From Sphingomonas endophytica (GTDB lineage: Bacteria; Pseudomonadota; Alphaproteobacteria; Sphingomonadales; Sphingomonadaceae), in the NCBI RefSeq assembly GCF_014199415.1, contig NZ_JACIJN010000001.1:310001-374000 (forward strand): a DNA stretch of 64,000 bases, written 5' to 3'. Under the pieces are notes generated by a model, which searched no databases, was not told where the DNA came from, and was given only the letters and a program-made list of their open reading frames with translations. Positions 7,553 to 14,812 of this stretch are shown piece by piece. Positions within the stretch are counted from its first letter, which is position 1. Every line of letters starts with the position of its first letter. The position numbers were made by a program, and so were the translations under genes.

Positions 7553-9235
7553 TCATCGTGGCACCGTATGTGCGCCAACATTCTTCAATTTCATTGTGGC
7601 GAAGACTTTGAAGGCGACCGGCTGGACCGGCTTGCGAGCGAGGTAAGCATCAAACAGGCGGGAGGCTTGGCGCATCGAGCGACACTCGCGCGCGCAAAGC
7701 GGCACATGAGCACCCCCATTCAGCACACACGCCGCGATAGCTGGTCCGCGACCGTGGCAGTTGATGCCCTCAATCTCGTACGGGTTTAGCGAGACATGCC
7801 GGAGTGAGTGCGCGGCCCATGCGAGCGCGTGCACGAAATCGTCGTGTGCGCCGCGCGGGTGCGTGAACTTGGGGACGGAGGCTTCGCCATCGGTCGCCTT
7901 CCCGTCTGCCTGCACCTCGAACACGGCAAGCTCGGCAAGTAGCTCTTTGAAGGCGGGATGGATGTGCAACCGCTGCTCTGCGGCAGCCTGATACAGGCCC
8001 ATGAAGGCTTGATACTTCGTGCGACGGGATGGGTGGATCACCTCCACGCCGGAGCTGTAGGGCTGTGTCCCAGCCCAATCCGCCACGTCCTGCGCCCCGT
8101 AGGACTCCAGCGTAGCGCGACTCATGCCGTAGCCGCGATGGTAACCCTCAAACCGGCTCTTGATGCCGCCAAGCCGGCCAAGGAACACGCTGTCGGCGTC
8201 CAGCACGAACAGGTGCTCCTCATCATCCAGGACGATCTTGGCGACACAGGCAGTGACGGTGCGGTCACCGTGGCGCGACCCGCCGAATGCGCGGTCCAAG
8301 CCACCACCGACGATGTAGGCAGACCCGGCGGCGAGCGCCTTCACGTCCAGCGGATACTCGTGCGTACACGCCGCCAGCATATCGGCGGGGAACAAGGCGC
8401 TGGTCGCATCACCCCAGCGGTTCAGGTGGTATAGCGCAAACTCGTGCGGAAGCATCTGGCGTGACAGGGAGCGGAGCTTGCTTTCGCTGATCCACGGCGG
8501 CGCGTTTCGGCATGCGTCGTCCAAGTCGGGGTAAGCGATGTGACTGAACGCGATCGACATGTCGGGGTCGGTCGGGTGGTTCGCAGCCTGATACAGCTCG
8601 AATAGCTTGTTCGACTTCGGCGAGACCGTGCTGTCGATCAGCATCAGCGAGCCGGCGGTGTCCAGTAGCGAGCCGGCGAGCGCCGCGAACACCTCGTCTC
8701 CGCGCGGGGCGGCGTGCAGCTCCGACACCTGCGCGCACGACAGCTTCTTGCCCCATAGCGCGGCGGGGTTGGCGCTGAACGCCTGAATGGTTGAGCCGGC
8801 GGTCGGGAACTCGACACGATCGCCAAGCACGTTGATCGTGCCCGCCGCGACAAGACGCTTGAGCAAAGGGGTTTGCTCGAAAGCCTCACGGATCGAGCGG
8901 AACGCCGTGTCGACCACCTGCTTCTCAGAATTGGCGACCACAGCGACGGTCTCGGTTTGCCGGGTGAGAAACCGCCACACGATAATCATGGCGGAGGTGA
9001 CCGACTTGCCATGTCTCCGGGGCCAACAGAACACCGCGACCGACACGTCCTTACCGTCCAGCGCCTTCGCGATCTCCGCAGCTTCGCGGGGTCCGGGAAC
9101 GAACGGGGTGAACCCACCAGTGCTCGACCGAACGCGCGGCTGCACGTCTTCAAGAAACGTGAAGAAGCCCGCGCTGCCGGAGCGCCAAGAGGCAATCGAC
9201 GCGGCGAGGCTGGACGTGGCAGAGGAATTGGACAA
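7553..9235 (-). CDS. Terminase large subunit
   Basis: 560 residues. The ATPase domain has a Walker A variant (WPRRHGKSV, about residue 70) and a Walker B-like segment (SLMLIDST). The nuclease domain begins at GGGLDRAFG near 310, with LESYGAQDV and the late acidic motif HDDFVHALAWA. This is the motor that cuts and pumps DNA into the capsid. No small-subunit gene is seen upstream; the next upstream sequence is a 608-bp non-coding, dyad-rich region that could include the packaging site. The final 60 residues, rich in Cys and Arg, are unusual. Confidence 0.88.
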   Translation of the reverse strand: MSNSSATSSLAASIASWRSGSAGFFTFLEDVQPRVRSSTGGFTPFVPGPREAAEIAKALDGKDVSVAVFCWPRRHGKSVTSAMIIVWRFLTRQTETVAVVANSEKQVVDTAFRSIREAFEQTPLLKRLVAAGTINVLGDRVEFPTAGSTIQAFSANPAALWGKKLSCAQVSELHAAPRGDEVFAALAGSLLDTAGSLMLIDSTVSPKSNKLFELYQAANHPTDPDMSIAFSHIAYPDLDDACRNAPPWISESKLRSLSRQMLPHEFALYHLNRWGDATSALFPADMLAACTHEYPLDVKALAAGSAYIVGGGLDRAFGGSRHGDRTVTACVAKIVLDDEEHLFVLDADSVFLGRLGGIKSRFEGYHRGYGMSRATLESYGAQDVADWAGTQPYSSGVEVIHPSRRTKYQAFMGLYQAAAEQRLHIHPAFKELLAELAVFEVQADGKATDGEASVPKFTHPRGAHDDFVHALAWAAHSLRHVSLNPYEIEGINCHGRGPAIAACVLNGGAHVPLCARECRSMRQASRLFDAYLARKPVQPVAFKVFATMKLKNVGAHTVPR

Positions 9236-9657
9236 GCGGACGGACTCGGGAGCTGATGTGGAACGCCGCGTATTCGCGGGATCAGCCTGACGACGCTCGA
9301 CTTGAGCGGCCCTTGTCCGGGCTGGACCGCACGCGGTCCGTAGAGTTTTGGTGCCTAGCGCCGCTGCGCGGCTGGTGGCTCATCGGTGTTCAGCGTACGC
9401 GCGCTTTCGTGATCGCCGCAAACGCCGGAGTTTATGGCACTCCGGGTTCCTGTGGATTAACCCGATCCTCAAACGGGGTTCTCGGGATTGCCTCGAACCT
9501 CATCATCGTAGCAACTTCGGCATAAAAATGGAACAGGCAATTTGCTTGCACTCCGAGGTTGTTACCTGAAACCTCAAGAAATAAGCGAGCTGTCACGAAG
9601 TGACGGCGAGCTGATTACCCGACCGAAGGGAGGGTAACCGTATCAGCTATCTATTTA

Positions 9658-9715
9658 TCGCAACGCCTATCGCCACGCCTTCGGCGTGACGATAAGCTAC
9701 GCCGTCGCGTTGCGA
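9658..9715. repeat. Nested hairpin in the mobile element
   Basis: TCGCAACGC (9658-9666) pairs with GCGTTGCGA (9707-9715). Inside, TATCG (9668-9672) pairs with CGATA (9690-9694) and CACGCC (9674-9679) with GGCGTG (9683-9688) around a 3-nt loop. It lacks a following T-run, so it does not look like a simple intrinsic terminator. Confidence 0.65.
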
Positions 9716-9763
9716 CGGCTTGCTTCGTCTCTCGCTTCGCTCGAAGGCAAAAACACCCCCATC

Positions 9764-9801
9764 TGTGTCGTCAAATGTTTTAAGAAATTTTTGACGACAC
9801 A
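9764..9801. repeat. 12-bp perfect inverted repeat
   Basis: TGTGTCGTCAAA at 9764-9775 is repeated as its reverse complement at 9790-9801, with a 14-bp AT-rich centre. It lies about 40-80 bp past the stop codon of the Cys-cluster gene. It may be a terminator on the minus strand or a protein-binding dyad. Confidence 0.6.
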
Positions 9802-9843
9802 CGTTTCGAACGGGGTAAAAATGGCGGATTAACGCGACTCCGA

Positions 9844-10782
9844 TCAAGCGTCTTCATCCAAAATCTCGAAAATCACTCCGTTCAAAAATTGTCCGGGTGA
9901 ACGGGGTGGAATTGGCTCATCGGCGGGCAAGAACACCGCCCACACAGACCCCTGCTCCTCCAATCTCGCAACGCGAGAGATTGCCTCATTCACCCGAGGT
10001 CGCAAGGATGTAGGGGACATGCCGTGATCGCGGCCTAGCGCAACCAAAGCACGCATAACGTCACCGCCGGTGATCTCGCGTCCGCCCCTGCCCTCCATCG
10101 CCTCCCGGACCTGCCATACATCGCAAGTGACAGCGATCATGCGATCAGAGAGGTTACGCAACCAAGTCGGTGCGCCCGCCGACCGCGCGGCACTCATAAG
10201 CGCGTCATGACGCCGATCACGCTCGTCACTTAGCGCCGCCAGCGCGGTCGGAGTGGCCGTTTTAGCCAGCTTCGTCGTTCGGCTCTGTTGCGCACGCTGC
10301 TTGCGCTTACGCTTCGCGTCTTCCGCACGCTGCCAAGCCAATGCATCCTCATTGTCGGAGCGCCAGCCGCGTTCCGCGCACGCAGTCGCAAACTCGGTGA
10401 AGGTAGGATGCTCATACCGCTCGGTGCCGCCCAGCCGCTGAGTGGCTGCTATCCACGCGGCTCGCTTTGCAGCGATGCCGGCATCCATCTCCATACGCTG
10501 CTCGGCGAAGGTGCCGCACGCTTGTCGAGAGGGGCAACCCGCACACCAGCGCGGCGGCCCTTCCTCGCCCTTATAGGTCAATCGCCGGTCGAACTCTCCG
10601 CGAAGATACTCAATTGGGCTGGCGAAGCATGCGAGCTTACCAATCGGCTTGTGGCTGATGTCTCCAGTGGCATCGATAGTTACCTCGCGGCAAAGAAGAG
10701 CCTCTTTACGATTGCGGTAGGTTTGAACACGCGGAACATGCTTGCCGTCACGGTGGATGTACGCTATATTATTGGCGATCAT
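9844..10782 (-). CDS. Unrecognised element protein with a Cys cluster (possible replication/regulatory role)
   Basis: 312 residues. The centre of the N-terminal half holds WCAGCPSRQACGTF (about residues 79-92), a C-x2-C-x5-C cluster that could bind zinc or an Fe-S centre. A basic helical stretch (DAKRKRKQRAQQSR, about 155-170) follows, then a helical domain of 120 residues. It sits between integrase and packaging genes, where satellites usually encode replication or regulatory proteins. I do not recognise a primase or helicase motif, so function stays open. Confidence 0.6.
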   Translation of the reverse strand: MIANNIAYIHRDGKHVPRVQTYRNRKEALLCREVTIDATGDISHKPIGKLACFASPIEYLRGEFDRRLTYKGEEGPPRWCAGCPSRQACGTFAEQRMEMDAGIAAKRAAWIAATQRLGGTERYEHPTFTEFATACAERGWRSDNEDALAWQRAEDAKRKRKQRAQQSRTTKLAKTATPTALAALSDERDRRHDALMSAARSAGAPTWLRNLSDRMIAVTCDVWQVREAMEGRGGREITGGDVMRALVALGRDHGMSPTSLRPRVNEAISRVARLEEQGSVWAVFLPADEPIPPRSPGQFLNGVIFEILDEDA

Positions 10783-10823
10783 TGGTTTTCATCATCTGGT
10801 GATCTTTCCTAAAGACAAACTCG

Positions 10824-10851
10824 CCCGCCGGTTGATCCGGCGGGGATTTTT
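10824..10851 (+). terminator. Rho-independent terminator-like hairpin
   Basis: CCCGCCGG (10824-10831) pairs with CCGGCGGG (10837-10844) and is followed on the plus strand by TTTTT at 10847-10851. It sits between the integrase stop and the next leftward gene. Its T-run favours plus-strand termination, which could block transcription entering the integrase gene antisense. Confidence 0.6.
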
Positions 10852-10913
10852 CTATTCGTAAGAATATCCCAAAGTCGCCAGAAAATCAACGACGCGTTAT
10901 TGAACGGGGTGAA

Positions 10914-12641
10914 CTAGAGGAGCAAACCTCCGTTCCCGAACTCGACCCCATCAAAACGCACCTGCACAATCACCGGCGCGAGGAAGCGGACCGTACCCTG
11001 CCGCACAGCGCCATACCCGGCGGTCGTGCTTTTCTGGTCATGCCCCAGCGCAACGGCAATCTGGTCATCAACCAGCCCGACCTCGACCCGGAGCCGGTCT
11101 GCCAGCTCGTGGCGGAAGCTATGCGCGCCCAAGCCATCAGCGCCTGACTTGACGCCGATGCGGGTCAGGTAGTCACGCCAGAACGCAGAGGGTTCGGCCC
11201 CGAGCTGGTCACGATCGTTTGCCACCAGCTCCGGGAACAACCTGCTGTCGCCGCCGGCCTTCCGGCGTTCTTCCACAAATTTCACAAACCCCAGCTCAAC
11301 GAGCTTGGTGTGCGCGACCGACGCACGCGATTGCCCGGACTTAGTGGTCTGCCCCTTCGCTGGTGCATGCTGGATGTCGATAACCCACGCGCCGCTGTCG
11401 TGCTTTGACACGTCCTCCGCCCGAAGCTGCGCCGCCTCGCCGATGCGCATGCCGGTGAACAAGCAAAGCAAGGGTATCCAATACCGCCAATCGTTCGAGC
11501 AAACCTCGCCGGGACGATGCTCTTTGCCGTCCGCCTCAAACCCGCTGAACAGAGGTGATGCCAGAACCTTGTTGAGGCGATCCGTCCCGAGCGGCGGGCG
11601 CGGGTTTTTGCCGCGCACCTTGTCGTGGAACAACCCGTTGCACGGGTTCGACAAGTCCCAGCGCTCCTTGATGAGCCAAGCGAACAAAGGCGATATGGTC
11701 GACAGGTGCTTGTTGACCGTCGAGAGTGCCGTGCGAGGCATTTCAGCCAATCGAGCTTTCGCAGCCGCTTCCCGCATCGACAGGCCGCGCATATCGGCCC
11801 TGTCGCGCCATTTGGGCGGTAGCTGGCGCAACGTGTCGCGGTAATCGCGAACGTGCTCCGGCTTGATCGACGTGATGGCGCGATCGGTCCCGACGAACGC
11901 GGCGAACTGCTCGATAACCTTGCGGTCTTGCTTAAGGGTGTCGTCGCGCTTGCGGCCTTCGGCAAGGCGCTGCTCGGCGTAGCGATCGAACAATTCCAGC
12001 AACGTCTCACCCGGCTTCGCCTTATCAGCCTTCCGCTGACGTTCCTCCCGGATAAGTGCACTTCGAGGCTCGACGTCTAACTCGCCGGAATAGCGGCGTT
12101 GGTGGATGGCCAACGCTTCAATGGCGCTTTCCGCCAAACCTGCGACCAGTGCCTCATACTCGGTCGTGCCGGACACGATCGGAAGCGAACGCGCACTAAT
12201 CATGCGATCCGCCATCGCCCGGAAGCTCGCGTCGTCACCATCAGCATGCCGGCGGGTAAGTCGTCGAAGGTCCGCCGCCCGCTTCGCCATCTCCGCGTCC
12301 TGCGCTTCATCATCCGCCGGGAGAGCGCGGCGTTGATCTTCAAGCCGCTGCAACAATGCTTCATGCTGCGCCAGCACCAGCGCGGGGACACTCACGTCAC
12401 TGGTTGGGCGCAAGAGCCCTGCCGGCATAGCAACTACCTCACCCCGTGCGGTCGCCCACTCCCGCTTCCATTCGTCCAGCACCGCCAGTGCGCGGTCAGA
12501 GGCAATCCGGCGGTCAGTCGTGCCCATCGACTTCACCCGCTCCTTGGGCTTGCCGGGAGCATGAAGGGCGCGTGGAATGGGAACGCGAAGCTGCCACGTG
12601 CCGCGCGCGCCGCGCTGAACGAGGTAGGTTGAAAGGGACAT
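10914..12641 (-). CDS. Tyrosine-type site-specific integrase
   Basis: 575 residues from the ATG at 12639-12641, whose product begins MSLSTYLVQRGARGTW as in integrases with an N-terminal DUF6538 domain. The catalytic domain shows the first Arg in LFTGMRIGEAAQL, the HxxR box in HSFRHELADRL, the next His in ALGHDQKST and a Tyr in TTAGYGAV. Length is greater than the typical 400 residues because of a charged central helix region (about 110-230). It catalyses integration and excision at the tRNA-derived site just upstream (12769-12786). An upstream in-frame ATG at 12698 is less likely, as it covers the repeat region. Confidence 0.88.
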   Translation of the reverse strand: MSLSTYLVQRGARGTWQLRVPIPRALHAPGKPKERVKSMGTTDRRIASDRALAVLDEWKREWATARGEVVAMPAGLLRPTSDVSVPALVLAQHEALLQRLEDQRRALPADDEAQDAEMAKRAADLRRLTRRHADGDDASFRAMADRMISARSLPIVSGTTEYEALVAGLAESAIEALAIHQRRYSGELDVEPRSALIREERQRKADKAKPGETLLELFDRYAEQRLAEGRKRDDTLKQDRKVIEQFAAFVGTDRAITSIKPEHVRDYRDTLRQLPPKWRDRADMRGLSMREAAAKARLAEMPRTALSTVNKHLSTISPLFAWLIKERWDLSNPCNGLFHDKVRGKNPRPPLGTDRLNKVLASPLFSGFEADGKEHRPGEVCSNDWRYWIPLLCLFTGMRIGEAAQLRAEDVSKHDSGAWVIDIQHAPAKGQTTKSGQSRASVAHTKLVELGFVKFVEERRKAGGDSRLFPELVANDRDQLGAEPSAFWRDYLTRIGVKSGADGLGAHSFRHELADRLRVEVGLVDDQIAVALGHDQKSTTAGYGAVRQGTVRFLAPVIVQVRFDGVEFGNGGLLL

Positions 12642-12663
12642 AGAAAGCGGCTTTCCGTGCAAG

Positions 12664-12698
12664 TGCTGTAGCAACTCGTAGCACGATTGCTGTAGCAA
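12664..12698. repeat. Two direct TGCTGTAGCAA repeats upstream of the integrase
   Basis: TGCTGTAGCAA occurs at 12664-12674 and 12688-12698, 24 bp apart, each internally palindromic. They lie between the integrase start and the attachment core, as expected for integrase arm sites or an autoregulatory operator. A shorter match, TGCTGTAGC, occurs at 12915-12923, outside the element. Confidence 0.5.
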
Positions 12699-12768
12699 GT
12701 GGAGTCCGAAACCCGCATAAAACCGCGACTCGTGGTCAATCCTGTGTCAATATGGTCGGGACATTCCC

Positions 12769-12786
12769 ATCCTGTCTCCCCGACCA
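12769..12786 (+). other. Attachment-site core: 3' fragment of a tRNA gene, probably tRNA-Pro
   Basis: ATCCTGTCTCCCCGACCA reads as the end of a tRNA: 3' half of the T-arm, a 7-nt acceptor strand CTCCCCG, discriminator A and CCA. The matching 5' acceptor would be CGGGGAG, typical of tRNA-Pro. No D- or anticodon arm precedes it; upstream bases are element DNA. It is therefore the displaced original 3' end at the right junction, and the restored full tRNA should lie at the unseen left end. Confidence 0.65.
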
Positions 12787-13185
12787 TTATTACCGACCTT
12801 TATAGCTCTGTCTCGTAAGCTGGTTCACCCGCCGGCAGGGCTTTCGGCGGGATGTCGATCGAGCGCGAGATGCTCGCGGCTCACCAGCAGCAGCGCGTCG
12901 ATCCAGTCAGGCTGTGCTGTAGCGTTTCCGCGGCGCACCGCCGCCGACAGCTATTTAGAGAAGCTCTCGATGCGGATCATCGGTTATGACCGGCGAATGC
13001 GCTAACGGCCCATGTCCCGGATCGGCAGAGATATCGTCCTTGATGACGATTGAGACAGCGCCCCGGCGATCTCGCACAGGTCAGGTGCGGTCGGCGAGAG
13101 CGGGAACATCCGGTCCGATCCGGCTCGGCGGGCCGCCGCCCATCGACGATGGCGACCAGTCGCCGCGCCCGCTTGCGGCTCCGGC
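12787..13185. other. Chromosomal intergenic region beside the attachment site
   Basis: About 400 bp with no supported gene. I see only scattered short dyads and a GC-rich stretch antisense to nothing recognisable. The overlapping frames are Arg/Pro-rich shadow frames. Confidence 0.5.
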
Positions 13186-14544
13186 TCAGATCGCGACCGG
13201 CCGCCCCGCCGCATCATCGGCTGGCTCGTCGGCCTCGCGCTGCGCCGCACGTTTCGCGCGCCGCTCCGCCTCGGCATCAGCGCCGACCTGCTCGGAAAGC
13301 CCGACGCCGAGCCCCAGGAACAGGAACATGAGGTACTGGACCGGCGACATGACGAACGCCCACTCGAATTTGAGGTGCAGCCCGGCGGTCAGCAGCGACA
13401 TGCCGATCCCGAGCAGATAGTCGCCGCGTTTGTCCTTCCGGTATTGGAACGCGGTCCGGATGATCTTCAGCACCCCGCCACCGATGAAGAGCACCAGCAC
13501 GATCGCGCTGATCATCCCGGTTTCGGCGGTCACGAGCAGGTAGCTGTCATGCACGTTGGTCGCGCGGCTGCCGGACATCGAGTTGACGCCCGCGCGCGAC
13601 GCATAATTGCCGATGTTGCTGATGACGACATAGCAATTCGCGCCGACCCCGGCCGGATAATCCTTGATGATCATCCAGGCCGCCTGTTTGAACGCTTCGC
13701 GCTCGGCATTGCTGCTCTCGACGTTGTTCGAGTTCACGCGCTTGCCGATCGTGGTGATCGCCACCGGGGTGAGCGCCAGCGCAGCGACGCCGGCGAGGCC
13801 GAACACCATCGCCTTGCGCGCGGTCCACCGCCATTTGCTGGAGATCAGCAACAGCGCGCCCATACCCGCTGCGCCGAAACCGAGCGTGGCGCGCGACGCG
13901 GTGAGCACGTCGATCGCGAGCGCGACCGGCGGCCCGACCTTCGACTGCCAGCCGCGGACATTGGCGAGCAACAGCGACAGCGCCGGAATGCCGACAAGAT
14001 TGGTCATCAGCCCGAGCAGGTTCTGCGCTCCCAGCGTTCCGCCGGGCTGCAACACGCCTTCCAGATGCTGTTGCACGGCATAGAAGAGCTCGACGCACAA
14101 GGCAGCCACGCCGCCCGCAACCGCCGCCTTGTAGGCGTGGGGATTGGCCGCCAGCCGTCGCGCCGCGAGGAACACGAGCAACATCCTGACGAGCTGCGCC
14201 GCATAGCCAAGCGCCGCCAGCTTGTCGATCGCCCAGGCCGCGCTGAGCGCGGTGAGGACGGTGTAGCTGATGAACAGCCAGATTAGCGGTGCGCGCTTCT
14301 TGCGGCGCGGCGTCCCGATCAGGATCGCCACCGCCAGCGCGTCGATGACCGATACCTCGATCCCCTTGGTGTGGCCGGGCCAATAGGGGAAGGATACCGG
14401 GGCGACATACAGATGCCACAGGCTGAGCAGGAACGGCGCGAAGCCCATCGCGAAGGCGAACGCCGGCTGGTAGCGCGCCTTGCGGGCGGACGAGGCCAGT
14501 GCGGGGCACAGGCCCAGCAGGAGCAACAGGAAAACCCACTTCAA
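13186..14544 (-). CDS. O-antigen ligase / Wzy-type polysaccharide polymerase family membrane protein
   Basis: 452 residues using the TTG at 14542-14544, which sits 10 nt after GGAG and places the first helix (LKWVFLLLLLGLCPALA) at the terminus; the longer frame adds an unlikely Arg/Pro-rich leader. About 10-11 membrane segments are visible, with a large periplasmic loop near residues 285-350 (REAFKQAAWMIIKDYP, then NVHDSYLLVTAETG), the usual Wzy_C pattern with conserved H-x-S/T-x-Y/L. It would join or polymerise lipid-linked glycans at the periplasmic face. Start choice is tentative. Confidence 0.75.
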   Translation of the reverse strand: MKWVFLLLLLGLCPALASSARKARYQPAFAFAMGFAPFLLSLWHLYVAPVSFPYWPGHTKGIEVSVIDALAVAILIGTPRRKKRAPLIWLFISYTVLTALSAAWAIDKLAALGYAAQLVRMLLVFLAARRLAANPHAYKAAVAGGVAALCVELFYAVQQHLEGVLQPGGTLGAQNLLGLMTNLVGIPALSLLLANVRGWQSKVGPPVALAIDVLTASRATLGFGAAGMGALLLISSKWRWTARKAMVFGLAGVAALALTPVAITTIGKRVNSNNVESSNAEREAFKQAAWMIIKDYPAGVGANCYVVISNIGNYASRAGVNSMSGSRATNVHDSYLLVTAETGMISAIVLVLFIGGGVLKIIRTAFQYRKDKRGDYLLGIGMSLLTAGLHLKFEWAFVMSPVQYLMFLFLGLGVGLSEQVGADAEAERRAKRAAQREADEPADDAAGRPVAI

Positions 14545-14812
14545 GGCGACGCGTCTCCGGCAACAGGGGGAGCCGCGGCGTAGCAGCCATGGCCACCCGC
14601 CATCGGCCGGTCCCCCCGGACGGCCGATACAGGGCCGCAATCGTGTTTCAATCTAAAAGTTCGCGTCGCTTATTGGGGCATCAAAGCAGAATTTTCGATT
14701 AACGAGGCGCGGCGGTCGCCCGGAGGACGCCGCAGCTATCACGTCCTTCGTCCTTTGGATCGGGGGAGAAAGCGGCATCCCGGATCGGGCGCGGGATGCC
14801 GGGACCGAACAC

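Larger units (their letters stand above)
9236..9843. other. Non-coding region with several long inverted repeats
   Basis: No convincing gene occurs in these 608 bp. Directly visible dyads are: CCGGAGT/ACTCCGG (9425-9445); AGCTGAT/ATCAGCT around a TACCC/GGGTA stem (about 9609-9648); a nested hairpin of 9, 5 and 6 bp arms (9658-9715); and a perfect 12-bp inverted repeat TGTGTCGTCAAA at 9764-9775 and 9790-9801. It lies between the Cys-cluster protein gene and terminase. Candidate roles are replication origin, pac site, structured RNA or terminator. Confidence 0.6.

Noticed and set aside
9256..9525. 89-residue rightward frame in the element's gap
   Set aside because: No ribosome site, Arg-rich start, opposite to all other element genes there.
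9647..9847. 66-residue frame with 4-bp overlap to the Cys-cluster gene
   Set aside because: It covers the large hairpins and has no recognisable pattern or ribosome site; the dyads better explain the conserved text.
12787..13185. Remnant of an insertion sequence beside the attachment site
   Set aside because: No terminal inverted repeats, target duplication or transposase fragment could be found by eye.
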